The notes beneath the pieces are model-generated. The model saw only the letters and a list, made by a program, of their open reading frames with translations, had not been told where the DNA came from and did not search any database. The position numbers and the translations under genes are program-made. A DNA stretch of 64,000 bases from Struthio camelus (Eukaryota > Chordata > Aves > Struthioniformes > Struthionidae): assembly GCF_040807025.1 (NCBI RefSeq), contig NC_090942.1, forward strand, positions 42,982,911 to 43,046,910, in the 5' to 3' direction. Positions within the stretch are counted from its first letter, which is position 1. Each line of letters opens with the position of its first letter. This document shows, piece by piece, positions 12,601-24,309 of this stretch.

Positions 12601-14751
12601 CTGAAGAAGTGAAAGTTATTTAGGCCTCATCTTCACTCTGAAAGGTCAAAGATGCCTTCTGTGTCTGGTAAACAAGGAGGATCAGGCAAGAGGTTCAGTG
12701 ACAAGTATTAGAAATAGTTATTGATAGTTATAGCTATTGGTAGCACCCACACTTGTTACGGAACACAAAATTATCCCAAAATAAAGCTGATACATTTGTG
12801 AAGGATTATAAAAATTGAGATAGATGGAGATGGAAATTCATTAGACTTTGTGGGATGTTAACTATTGAAATCTCATCCACTGCATATGCACTAGTCTGTA
12901 TCAGACTCAGAAATAATCTAACAATTTTTTGAAGACAGGTCGTGATTATCTTTCTGCACCATAGTCTGCATGGATAAATCTCATTGTGATGAAAGGCCCA
13001 CTGAACTCTAAAAAACAGCATATAGATATGGTTATCTCTCTATTCAGGTCTTATTCCAGGACAGGATAGTTTGAAATGATGAGAAATGTGCTCAGGCACC
13101 ACCTTCCATTTGAAAGCACAAATTTATGCCTGAAAACACATTTTCATTGATTCTCAATTTATTTTACATACCAGTATTATTTTAACTGGTTCAACCGGTA
13201 ATGACATGTAGCAGTAAAAGTGCACTGGTTTATCAAGTTCATCAGACTTTTCTACATTTTTGTGGGTGGGGAACCACTGATGCTTCTTTTTCGGAGAAGT
13301 TCTTTAAGGTTGTGCTCAATCTTCTGTATTGTGTTGGTTCAAAAAACAGCATGGTCTGCATAAGAAGAATCAAGAATTATTAAACTGAACTAAAAATGTG
13401 AATATTCACAAAAGTATTAATATATAAACTATTTATAGTTAGTTGGATGTGCCACCAAATGTACAGATACACATGTTTATTTAGGTAAGAGATATTTAAA
13501 TTGGGTTCTTTCTATTATTAGATTATCTTTGCTTTTGTTGTATTTAAAAACGTGACCTATTCTGTCAACATTTGGCATGTCAATAAGTAAATAAGGTTGA
13601 TGGAAACTAGTCAGCAGTCTTCTGCAATTAAACTTTCATTAAAATAAAGATATTTCGTACCGATGTCTTTGATTTTTTGATTTTCAAAGGTCAAAGCATG
13701 GCTACCTTTGAGTTGAAAGGGTATGGAGATTTCTGGTTTGAAATGGATAGTCCAAATATCTTTTGAGTTTTCTTCATATATACAATTGGCTTCCTCACAG
13801 TTCTCCAGTACCGTAAAGCTGTAAGCCAGATTGGCTTGCTCCTGCTCAAGGAGTGTAATCCCAGTGCCATTACAGATAATACATTCTCAACTTTAATGTT
13901 TCCTTTATGCCTGGAATATCTCAGTTTAGAGACTCAAGGGAATGCTGAATGCTTAAGCTCCTCTAAGGGATGAACAGACAAGGGATGTACTTATTCTGAT
14001 CTAGAAATCTTCTGTACCTGGGCAGTTTTCATACCATGTTAGAGGAACTGAGTGTCCTCAGAAGCCTTCCCGGAGCAGCATGCACTTTTTGGTAATGCAG
14101 GATTCTGTTGGCTGTCAATGCTAAAGTAGAGTGGCAGTGAAAAGGAACATGCATGTTTTCTTATTACTGGGTAGCTGAACAGATGCAGACAGTCACTTTA
14201 GGGAGAGGAAATACCATTTGCACTTGTCTCACTAACTGCAAATTTCTCTTAGTCAACTAGAAAATTTCGCTATTTGAAAAAGCTGCTTATCTAGCTGTTA
14301 AGAATTATTCTTTTCTATTGCTCACTTCTGCTTATTCAAAACCCTGCTTAGGGAGTTTCCTGCCTCCCTGATAAGTTCATGTTTCTTCATCTTTCTCCCT
14401 CTCTCTTTCATTATTTGTACCTACCACCAGAAACTGATGGCATGAAATTGCTTATGTTGTCATCAAAAGCAAAGGAAGATATATAGTATACCTTCTCTGA
14501 GTCCAAAAATCCAGATTTTGTTCTACTGGGATCTTATACAGCATCCAGATTCAATATACTAGCTTGCCATATGGATAAGCCCTGCTTAAAGAGATGCCAT
14601 CTGTCTAGCTATTTGCAGACATTTGTTCATACTTTCTATTTTAAGCTTTTTCTCCCAATTTCTAATTTGGTTTTTGTTTAGGCATTTGATTGGTCACCTG
14701 ATCTGTTATAGTAGGTTTTATGAATTAGTCACACACTGTGCACGTGTCTTG
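9700..14751. other. Non-coding stretch, no supported gene
   Basis: Five kilobases of AT-rich sequence with short scattered open frames. The notable sites are a possible 12-nt microexon at 12552-12563 and an 8-bp hairpin, CTGCTATT/AATAGCAG, at 12147-12164. Nothing identifies a gene or repeat family. Confidence 0.6.
12552..12563 (+). other. Possible 12-nt microexon
   Basis: GTTTTAAATGAG lies between a strong acceptor (CATCCTCTTTCTATAG) and a strong donor (GTAAGG). Its length is a multiple of three and it is open in frame 1. Microexons of this size are known in vertebrate nervous tissue, but a chance pairing of two splice-like words 12 nt apart is quite possible. Confidence 0.1.
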
Positions 14752-14990
14752 CCAACAATTCTGCTCCACATTGGCAGCAGAAATGCTCCTCTGGTGGCAC
14801 GATCTGCTGCGAGCCCTCTGTCTCGTAACAATCCTGCGGCAGCCACTAGCTCCGGGACGCTTGACCTGCAGGGGCTGAGGACATCGGAGAGGTGCCTCGG
14901 CCCTGCCTTCGGCACCAAGTCATGCCAGAAGACCTCCACTGCCAGTCGGGGCTGGGCATTTGGGGGCCTTCCCAACAGATAGACATGCCA
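14752..14990. other. CpG-richer, GC-richer patch
   Basis: Roughly a dozen CpG dinucleotides fall in about 240 bp, far above the surrounding AT-rich DNA, in words such as CTGCGGCAG, CCGGGACGC and CTTCGGCACC. The high GC explains overlapping open frames on both strands (119 codons plus, 85 codons minus). It is much shorter than a typical CpG island promoter. No TATA box, exon or repeat match is evident. Confidence 0.5.
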
Positions 14991-15355
14991 TCATTTGTAA
15001 TTCATTCTCCGTTACCTTTTATACACATCGGACATCTGGACTTTGCATGGGCAAAGCAGCCACCAAAAGTCTCCTGACAGATATGTGAGGAGAGACCCAG
15101 TTAGTGTAGGATTCGGAATTTGTGTTGCATGAGTCAAAATAAATGTCTAATAGGTAGATAAGACGCATGCTCTGTCTCTCATACCCATGAGAAGCAACTG
15201 GCCCACTAGTTTAAGAAATTCATGATAGGATTTTTTTTAAACTACTAGTATTTTTTAGTAAACTACTTTTAAATCACATCTTTTAAATCCATAGAGTGGA
15301 TCACCTGAGAGTCCTGAAGACAGAAGGTATATGTCCCACTGCTATTCTTTCCCAT

Positions 15356-15422
15356 GAATGAAATCCTGGGCTTATTAGCATTTATTGTGAAACTCCCAAT
15401 GATTTCAGATGGAGGCAGTCTT
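15356..15422. repeat. Old amniote interspersed repeat fragment (probable)
   Basis: GAAATCCTGGGCTTATTAGC followed by AAACTCCCAATGATTTCAGA resembles the 'gaaatcctggcc...aaactcccattgacttcaatgg' motif seen in sauropsid interspersed repeats. It is the same family type as the copy near 6.4 kb, but diverged. Confidence 0.45.
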
Positions 15423-16147
15423 TTACCTACTATTTCATCCAAACTTACTGGATAGAGTAATGAGCTTTTTATTGTTATCTAAGAATCACTTAACTCAGTT
15501 TCCAGGTGTCTCCATGACAAAACTTCTATTAAACTGCAAGAGGAGTAGGACTACTCCTAGGTAGGAGGTTTTAGAACAAGTCAGTCATGCTTTTCATGCT
15601 ATTATTTTTAGAGAATAGACTGTGAACCGGAATATTTCATTTTTTCAGTGAGTCCTGGAGGAGGTAGTCAGTGAAAGAACTGATGACTATGACATAAACT
15701 CAAAGTTAATTAAATGGTAAAGGGAAGCATTTTTCTTGATAGACATGTTTTGCTGTCATCAGCAGAAAGTGTAAAGAAAGGATATCTTGTGTAAATATCA
15801 AAAGCTGGGTCACAGGGACACTGACATCTGCAGTACAAAGATCTGCCTGAACTAACACATACGCTGGGCGAAAATGGCAACTCACTCAAAAAATACCAGT
15901 CAAATTTCTTTATCAAGAATAAAATGAAGATAAAAGTCATATATATTTGTCTCTGAGTAAATTTATAACCAAACCTCAAAATCTGGAAATTATCTGAAAA
16001 CATCCAGATTGCCGTGGATTTTAACTCACTGAGTTCTGAGTACTTTACAAGATAGAAAGTCTGCAGGACAGCAATGCTGCCGGAACAATTGGGGATAAGT
16101 GGGAGGATAGCAATACCCTTTTAAAATGAACATGGGTTTGGTGACAG

Positions 16148-16173
16148 AGCAGCCAAGATTTAGCAGCCAAGAT
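16148..16173. repeat. Direct repeat, 12 bp x 2 with a 2-bp spacer
   Basis: AGCAGCCAAGAT at 16148-16159 recurs at 16162-16173. Probably a slippage product. Confidence 0.8.
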
Positions 16174-17176
16174 GGAATGGAAACAAAATATCCACATTAA
16201 AAATTTAATTTTCAAAATACACCTAAGCTCTTTTGAGTAAAATAGATAACTTTCTGCCCCTCCTAAATGGAGTGAAGCCATTAGGTGGTCTATCAGCTTG
16301 AACACTACAATAAAAAGAGTCAGAAAAATGTTATTTATTTCATATTTCGGGTGTATTACCGCCCAGAATGTTTATATTTAAAAAAAATGCCCAAAATGTT
16401 TGAATTTTTCGGTTGTCTGGGATTGCAAAATATTTTAAGGAATCAAATAATTTCTTAAGAATCCTAGCTTTCAGCCCTGCCTGTTAGTGGAATTTTTTTT
16501 TTTAATCAGCTCCTGTGCAATTGCACTCATTGACTTTATTTCCCTCTCTGTTTGAACTATTGCATTTGCAGAGTTGTATTAAATCTTTCAGGAGTAGATA
16601 TAGCACCCTGGCCTTCAGATGTTTTGAGAAACTCTTGTCATCATCTCTATGCAAAAAAATTCCAGGAAAGGGCATTGGTGTTAATAAAAAGCTTAGGTAC
16701 CCTGTGACTAAGTCTGATGTGCAATACAAGATCAAAATTTTGCTACCAAGCATGACAGATATCGCTGAGAGTACAAAGTAGCAAGACTCTGAAAAATGTC
16801 ACGCACAGCTCCATAAATTAAAACATGATAATTTTGCCTTACTAAAATAATGGTGATGATCAGTGGAATTAAGTGCACGATTAAGAATCAATTTCCTTTT
16901 ACTTTAAAAGTCTCAGGCAGGCACTTAAGTTTCCACCCAAAGTTTGACATCCTTTTATGATGCAGAGAAACAGGCGGGTGCAGAAACCTGGCCCCGATGT
17001 GCTCCATCTCACCTTAACCTGGCAAGGACGGATGTCTGGGTCCCCTCAGCCTGTCAGGAGACAACATTGCTAGATCCCAGAGGAAATCTCTACCACGGTC
17101 AGGCAACGACAAAGTTACTGATTTTGGCAAGGGATAGTCAGGCCTTGAATGAAAGGATAATACTGCTAATAGCACG

Positions 17177-17226
17177 GACCTGTTCTTTAAAAAACAAGAG
17201 GGACCTCTTCTTTAAAAAACAAGAGG
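17177..17226. repeat. Tandem duplication, 25 bp x 2
   Basis: The 25-bp unit beginning GACCTGTTCTTTAAAAAAC (17177-17201) is repeated at 17202-17226 with one substitution (G to C at unit position 6). It lies inside a 105-codon plus frame that I do not regard as a gene. Confidence 0.93.
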
Positions 17227-18320
17227 CAACTTCAGCAAAGGTAACTGGAGGGAAATTCTGATTCACTAAAACTTTGGGGATTTTTCGGCACAGTGTAGTG
17301 CACTAAGCCTGTCCTCTCCTCCCCGAGTTATTTTCCTAACATACTCTCTAGTTTTAGCAGGTCCTTCTTGTTCAGCCTTGTCAGCACAATTTGCCATTTG
17401 CTCACATCTTCCTTAAATTCTGACTTCAGGGACAGATCGAGCATTCTAATGATTTACTAGGCACGAATTTTGTACAATACATTTAGGACACAGTAGTCCT
17501 ATCTGCGCATCTTCACCTCAAGGCAGTTATTTCTCTTAAATACTTAGCTCATAATTATGTACCTAAAATATTTCAGAATAATGAGCATATTCCTAAAATA
17601 TTATTCAGCGTGACATCTTGCAAGCTGCAAAGAGACAGTTCCCCAGATCACAGGGGGTTCATCAAGAAGAAATTAATATATTTCAGTCTTAACCTCTGAT
17701 CCTGGATTTTCTGCTCTTTTGCCATGTTGCCATGGTTTCCAGTGCCAGTTGTATCTTTGTCTTGTAGTTGTCTTTTTCAGTTATATCCTGTAATGGGGTA
17801 TGTAATGGGGTTCTTGTTTCTTGTCCTGGGCAGAATGGTGAGGTCCAAACACTCTGTTGTCTCCACCCTGGCCATGCTGACCTACCTTGGCCAATTAAAT
17901 TTGGCCCTAACAAGCCTTCTGCACATAACTCTGGTAATATTTTTAGCACTGATTTCAACACTGAAATACATTGCTGATAAGGCAAATTTCATGCCATCAT
18001 GGTTCATTGTAACAAAGGTCAAAATCTAGCTGACTGCTTACATGGTTCTTTCTTTAGAAACATCACCGTAAACTAGAAATTACATTATAAGTCTCATAAA
18101 TATGTTATTTACCTGCTGACAGATAGCCTACTCAGGATTTGCTATACTGCATTAGTATGCTGCTAATTCAGGAATTAGTGCTACAGACATCTCATGGGCT
18201 AGAAAGTCACAACATCATCTGGTCGTCTCCAGACAGAATTTTTCTCTTATTTTAAAAATATGTGAGGGAAAGGTTAAAAATGAACTGTATGCTACAAAAA
18301 AATAAAAGTAAAAAAAGGCT

Positions 18321-18632
18321 GTGAAAAAATTAGCTGCTATTGGTCCTGGTAATGTCCATATTTCCACATCAGTTTCCTGTTCAGGATGTGGAAGTCCAAT
18401 GTCCATTCATAGATGGATTCATTCACAGCTTTGGATGCGCTGCTTTACAAAATCTATGAGTGAAATAACTACAAATCGACCAGGAAGGTTAAAAAGAAAG
18501 TGGGAGAAGGAAAGTAGTGAAAATGGTCCAGAGACGTCAGAATCTGCCATGAAGAAAATATCTTCTCATGCTTCATTTAAAAAAAAAAAAAAGAAAGGTT
18601 TAATAAAAGAAGAGTTTGACACCAGACTTTGA
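18321..18632 (+). other. Coding-like lysine-rich open frame (103 codons)
   Basis: The frame opens at ATG 18321 and ends at TGA. The second half is protein-like and strongly basic, with the stretches NRPGRLKRKWEKESSENG and KKKKKKGLIKEEFDTRL. The poly-lysine is encoded by a run of A's at 18580-18592, so homopolymer expansion could explain part of it. The sequence after the stop still reads as coding-like in places. No family is recognised. It may be the tail of an old processed pseudogene or a chance frame. Confidence 0.2.
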
Positions 18633-18639
18633 GGAATGG

Positions 18640-21516
18640 TAATGTCAAGCAAACCTAAGAAGTCAGTGAATGGAATATGCAAGTGAAAACAAAGCTGAGA
18701 GGCTGGTACAGGTAATTATCCAAGAGACATTAATGACCCCATCTGCAAAGAAATCTCCCTTGTAAAGGAAGACAGAAGTTTCTAAAAGACAATGCAACAG
18801 CTGTACCTGTCGGACACATTTACACTCAGAAACAAAATTGATTGCATATGTACATTGTGATAAGCTCTACAGATGAAATTACTCATCTACATGCAAAAAT
18901 TGCAAAGTTTGAGTTATGTACTCACAGCTTTCCCTAAATTCTTCATGGGAGACAATGAGGACTGTTGTAGTCATCTGAACAAATAGCTGTGTGAACAGGC
19001 TAAAGAAATAGAGAATAAAAAGGACAAAAAAATATCATATCATGTTCTGAATGCCTGTCAAAATAGGCGTTCTTCCAGGGCATGTTAACTTATTTGGTGG
19101 AGTGGTTATTTTTTGATTGACAGGACTGAAATAAAAAGGCTGATGTGTTGTTGATACTTCTTGCAGTAAAACAGCTGTATTAAATTACGTGTTTCCCTCT
19201 TTTTGTCAACAAGTTGGCAGGATGTACACAACGTGTCAGCTCTGTAATGACAGGCACCATTTTAAACAGCAGCTGAAAGAGCCTTGTATGAATGCTTATT
19301 TTTGTGAATAGGTATCTCTAATAAGGGAAAACACAAATAGTCGTGAAGACACTCATTAGGTAATATGCATCAAAATTGTATTTCCACCTCAAAATATTAA
19401 ATTTCTGGCTCTGTCCAGATATTAATTGACACAGAGGCATACCCCCAGACTGACTCACAAACTGCTGCACTTCAAGTAACAGAAATATTTTTCCTGCAAT
19501 GTTTTCAGCTGGGTGCTCTGCTCCCTGCCTCCTGTGTGGTTAATGATGGAAATAGCACGAGCACCATATGCTTGCTGAGGCACTTCACCACAGCTCTGTT
19601 GGTCCTAGCCCAAAACAAGAAATGAAAAGTCACAAGAGAAATAGAAAAGAGCCACAAAAAAACATGTTTTGAAAGAGGCCTGACTTTGGTTTGACATGCC
19701 TTTTAAACAAGTTATCAAGCTGCTTCTTCTGCAATAGTACTGTCTATTCTGTTCAGAGAGTTTTGTCCATTTTTTTTGTACCCTCATGCCCACAGAACTG
19801 CTTTCTTCTCGATGGAGTACACAGCCACAGCTATAGCTAACTTAACAAATCCAAGGCTTTGAAAATTGCATTCTTAGATACCATTTGCAAGCTTACCTCT
19901 ACTAAGATGGGATCTCACATGCTAAGTCTCTCCTTTGCATCTGCCTGCCCGCAGCAAAGAGCCTCTGCTGGGCTTCTGTCTTAGGAGACCCACGTACAGG
20001 GCTCAGGGAATTAATACAGAGAGAGAAGGAGGGAGGGAGATGGTTTTCCTTCGTACGCAGCGCTCACAAGTGACACAGCCCTGCCAGTACAGTGGATATG
20101 GTCCTGGTAGAAAGGGGAAAATGGACGGTTGAATAACGAGGGCGTGAAGGATGAGCACTGGTTGTGCCATGTAACCATAGTGACCGCAGAGGTGATGGCT
20201 GTGACACCAACCCAGAAGGTTACCACATCTGTCTCTGAACAGAAAACCTGCTCTCCTACCAAAGGCAAGGAGGAGTTAGAGAAAAGGATGGACTGAGATG
20301 ATAGGTGTGCCAGTCAGGATATTTTAGTCAGAATTTTCTTCCTGGGTAAATAGTATTTACACCCACAATGAAAGGAATTTCTTATGTGTCAGTATTGACA
20401 GCCTTTCATTTGGGGAAAAAGTGCTGTGATATAGGAAAGCCTGGTTTTAACATTTTGAAAGAACAACGTTGAAAAGCTGTTTTAAAATAAAAATTAATAT
20501 GATCATATCTTCATAAAAAGATGACATTTAAAATGAACTGTTTTGTCTCCTCAAAGCAAAACCAGGCTATCCAGCCAGCTTATCTAATACAATTTTTGGA
20601 ATAGTTGTTGCTATTCTTCTATTTCAGACCAAGTGAAACATTCAGAAAACTAGAATCTTGAGCAGAAAATGCATTCCTAATTCAATTATTCAGCTTACAG
20701 GTTCTATGCAAATCTGACAGCCACTTGGTTTTGTGCATACATTAGCATAAGTTTTCACATATTCCACACATACATCTGGAAATATTTTGCTATTGCAAAT
20801 GACATTTCACTTTCTGATAGGCTATTCTGATCTTCCCTCCTGAATTATCTGGGAAGAGTTCTCAAAAGAAAAGAAAAGAAATACTGAGTCATTATCTGAA
20901 TCTTCTCATTAACTGTATCTCCCATGCATTAGATACTCCACTTGGAATTAGGCTGTACTTTCCAAAGAAACTGTGTACACCATCAGCCTCATTTTTCCTA
21001 GAAAAGGAATGCGAAGTTGATCTTTTATAGCAATAGAGGGCAAATGCGCCTCATTTCAAGAAATAAGTAATCTGAGCTATCACATCGGTGAGATTCAGCT
21101 CACTTAAATTTAACCATTTAAAAGTTTCCCTGGAGAAGGTGTTTTGCTCTATAATTAGGATAACCTCTCCAGATGGCAATCCACCTCACCTAGCTGAAGT
21201 GTTTTAGGATGATACAGCTCACCCTCTGTCCTGACATGTGGAAAAGACAGAGGTCACACTTCTTTCCGATACTGGGTGAAAAGAGTCTCTTCCTCCATCA
21301 CTAAGGTTGCCAGGCTCTCCCTCTCTCCAGAACAGAACAAATAAAGAGCAGTTCTGGCCTCCAGATGTGGGAGTTATCTCATTTCAGATGGGGAATCATC
21401 TTATTTTCAGCCATCTAAAACTCAGACTTGTAATGGAAGCAAGTTATCTGCTTTCCTCTATGGTCAATGGAAGAGAGCCAGATATCTTCGAGGGCAGTTG
21501 AACTACCAACTTTAAA
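18640..21516. other. Non-coding stretch, no supported gene
   Basis: Scattered short frames only. CpG words and a GGAGGGAGG purine run near 20.03 kb do not form an island. No repeat family is recognised. Confidence 0.6.
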
Positions 21517-21586
21517 CCCTTGTCTGTAGGTGCAGAAGTGCTGCCCTTCACTCTGCAGAAGTGCTAACTCTTTCCCTTGTCTGTAG
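21517..21586. repeat. Nested local duplication
   Basis: CCCTTGTCTGTAG occurs at 21517-21529 and 21574-21586. Between these copies TGCAGAAGTGCT occurs twice, at 21531-21542 and 21554-21565. The arrangement A-B-x-B-y-A implies at least two local copying events. Confidence 0.85.
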
Positions 21587-21589
21587 AGT

Positions 21590-24180
21590 GGATCTAGGTG
21601 ACTAGTGTGACTAAGCACCTCTCCTTTAGGCAGCTCATCCCTAGATCAACTTTCAAGATCACATGTTGAAATTAGTGCACAGCTTTCCTTGTAATTCAGT
21701 CTATGTATTATCCCTGAATGCTGATTTTCTTCACAGGAGAGCCCAACAGGCAAAGAAGGAGGAAAAGTATCTAACGGAAAAAAGTTAGTAAAGAAAAGCC
21801 AGCTAAATAGCCTGCAGGCTGCAAGCTGCAAACTCACAGCAAGCCACCCTGCCCTCCTGTAAATCCCTGCCACCAAGCAGGGAAGATAGATGAGAACAGC
21901 CACCCCTCTCCCTCAAAGATGAGGTTTCGTGCTGAACACAAATACCTCAGGCTGGAGAACCTGAATAATTTAAAAATTGCAACTATATGTTTCCTTAATC
22001 ACTCGTCTTTACATTTAACGGTTAAATCTCTTTGGCAGCCTAGAATTTAGATATTCAATCATTCTCTTGTAGTCAGTTGAATATGTTTGACTGATGTTGG
22101 AGTGATATACAATCCCCGCATAAAATTACTGATGGGTAGTCAGTGACAACAAGAGCACCTGGAAAACCTTTGCAAGAGCTGCACTACTTAAAAAGATGTA
22201 GAATCTATTGTTGAGGCTTTTTCTCCCCTTATATACATATTCTACTGTTATATGTAATGACGTAGAATTTTGAGGATGGAGGACATTAAATACTCCGAAG
22301 CTTTCTTGTCTGTGAACATTAAGGCACTCTGCTGTGTTAGCCCAATATCTGATGACACAACTTTCACCGTTTCAGAGCAAAGTGTTGAGGTGCCCCAATT
22401 TCAATTACAGCTGATAATGATAAATTGCAATGTACTTCCCTCTAAATGCTCCATTTTTCCTGAAGACAGAAATTCACAAAGCCTGTCATCCCAACTGCTG
22501 CTCAGTTAACTTTCATTCTTTTCTGTATTTCAAGGCAAGTTCACATGAATCGGCTTTCAAGTTATTTACTTAAAATGTATCTCAATAGGGTTTTTTTCCA
22601 ATAAAGTTTCAGTTATTTCCATCAAGTTTAATTTTATATTTTGTAACTTCAGTCTCTTACAACTAGCTAGAGGGATAATATTAAAAAGTCAGATTGCATT
22701 GAGTTTCTGTGTGCCTAAACATCCTTCCAGCCGTAAGGTACCATCGGTGTTTTCTCTGTTGTTCTATAAACAGGTTTCCCGCTATACATCTGAGGTAATC
22801 AAACACATTTAAGGTGTAATAAGATTTCACTACCTAGTCGCCCCAAACGAGTGAGGTTTTGATGTTTCTCCTGTGCAGTTTTCCAAACCAAACCCAACTA
22901 AGAATATTGACCAGTCTATAGATGCAATTTTGCAGTGCAGTTTTGCAGGTGTATTAGTTCTCATGGTTTGTGCAATTTCTCTCCTGTAATTTATTCTCTG
23001 CACTCTTGTGTTTATCGCAGCTGCCCGGGCTGGTGAATTTAGTGTTCTGTTGTAAATACCTGCATTTGAAAGAAAAACACAGCTCTTACTCCCTATAAAA
23101 ATGTCTTATATTTAGCAGCCAAAGGATTTATCACTTCTGAAAGTCTTGGCTGATGCATTTGTTTTTTCAGGTTATGTAATAAGGTTCCCTTTGGGATTGC
23201 CCAGCATGGTTCCTACGCGTTATTGGCTCTGTGCCTACTGGTCACCAGTAGGACAGTACAAATCAGGGGTGAACAGTCAGTGACTGCATTTTTTGTTGCT
23301 CTTTGGTTTTTTTGCCTAATGGTGTCCCTACCTAATTAATTTCATGGTCTTAGTGAGATGCACAATCTCTTTTTATTTCTTATTACACAGCATTTCTGTA
23401 GGCTGATAAACAGCTGCTGGATATTTTTTATGCCAAAGAAGATCTGAGCAATGTTGAGGAGAGCGTAATTCTTACAAAATAAATGAGATATTATGTAAAT
23501 AAAACAATTTCAAAGCCTTCAGGCTGCAAGGTGCTATCCAGATAAGACAGTGTCACCCACAGCCTCATGTGTGGCTTAAAAAAATCAGGGTTAAGTGTCA
23601 GTTTAGCTGTGCATTTCAATTAGGGTTAATAGTTCCATACTTTATGACTCATGCAAAAGCATTTGTTCGGGGGCGAGGCAAGACACACATGAATTTTGCC
23701 TCCAAAGAGAGGTGTTTAGGGGGAACATTTTGCACATGAGCCTGCTGTTTGAACAAAAGGACTTACAAATTCTGTGTATGTTTGCATATCTCAGCCAAGA
23801 AACTAAAAGCTATTTTTCAAAGAGCTCTTCCAAAACACAGTTAAAATAACCTGTTAAAAACTATAGCTCCTCTTAGAAAATGAGGCATCCAACATTTTTC
23901 CTGTGGAATTGCATGCCATTTTGTGTCTTCCTTCTTAAATTCTTCAGGCTTCCTTGGTTTTGTTCTCACTCTGTTTTTTTCATTCTCATGTAAGAATTTT
24001 GCTTTGATGTATGCAAACCCTCTGATAATTAAAGTTTAATACTAAGTCATCATGGAGTCAGAACTGTCCAAAATATAGGCTGCTGGGGTGGGTAGCAGTG
24101 CCTGCCTGCCCATGAGAAGAGTTTTGTAGTGTAGGGATTAAAGGTGCCATATATGAATCTGAAGGCAGATCCTGGAAAAC
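21590..24180. other. Non-coding stretch, no supported gene
   Basis: AT-rich, with a 79-codon plus frame at 22270-22509 that has no recognisable product. No repeats or RNA genes seen. Confidence 0.6.
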
Positions 24181-24182
24181 CT

Positions 24183-24242
24183 AGGCCAGGTGTTTAAGTG
24201 TATTTAAATATGTGGGCCTTAGCACTGTTTGTTAGGTGCCAA
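24183..24242. repeat. Possible old interspersed repeat fragment
   Basis: GGTGTTTAAGTGTATTTAAA then GTGGGCCTTAGCACTG and TTAGGTGCC recall the 'aggtgcctaa...tctgggcctta...ttaggtgcc' motif of sauropsid repeats. Short and diverged. Confidence 0.3.
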
Positions 24243-24281
24243 TAACATGCACTGCTTTTAATTAAAAAACATATGGAAGAA

Positions 24282-24305
24282 AACCCTTACTTTGAACCCT
24301 TACTT
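24282..24305. repeat. Tandem duplication, about 13 bp x 2
   Basis: AACCCTTACTT at 24282 is repeated at 24295, a 13-bp period. Confidence 0.8.
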
Positions 24306-24309
24306 CCTC

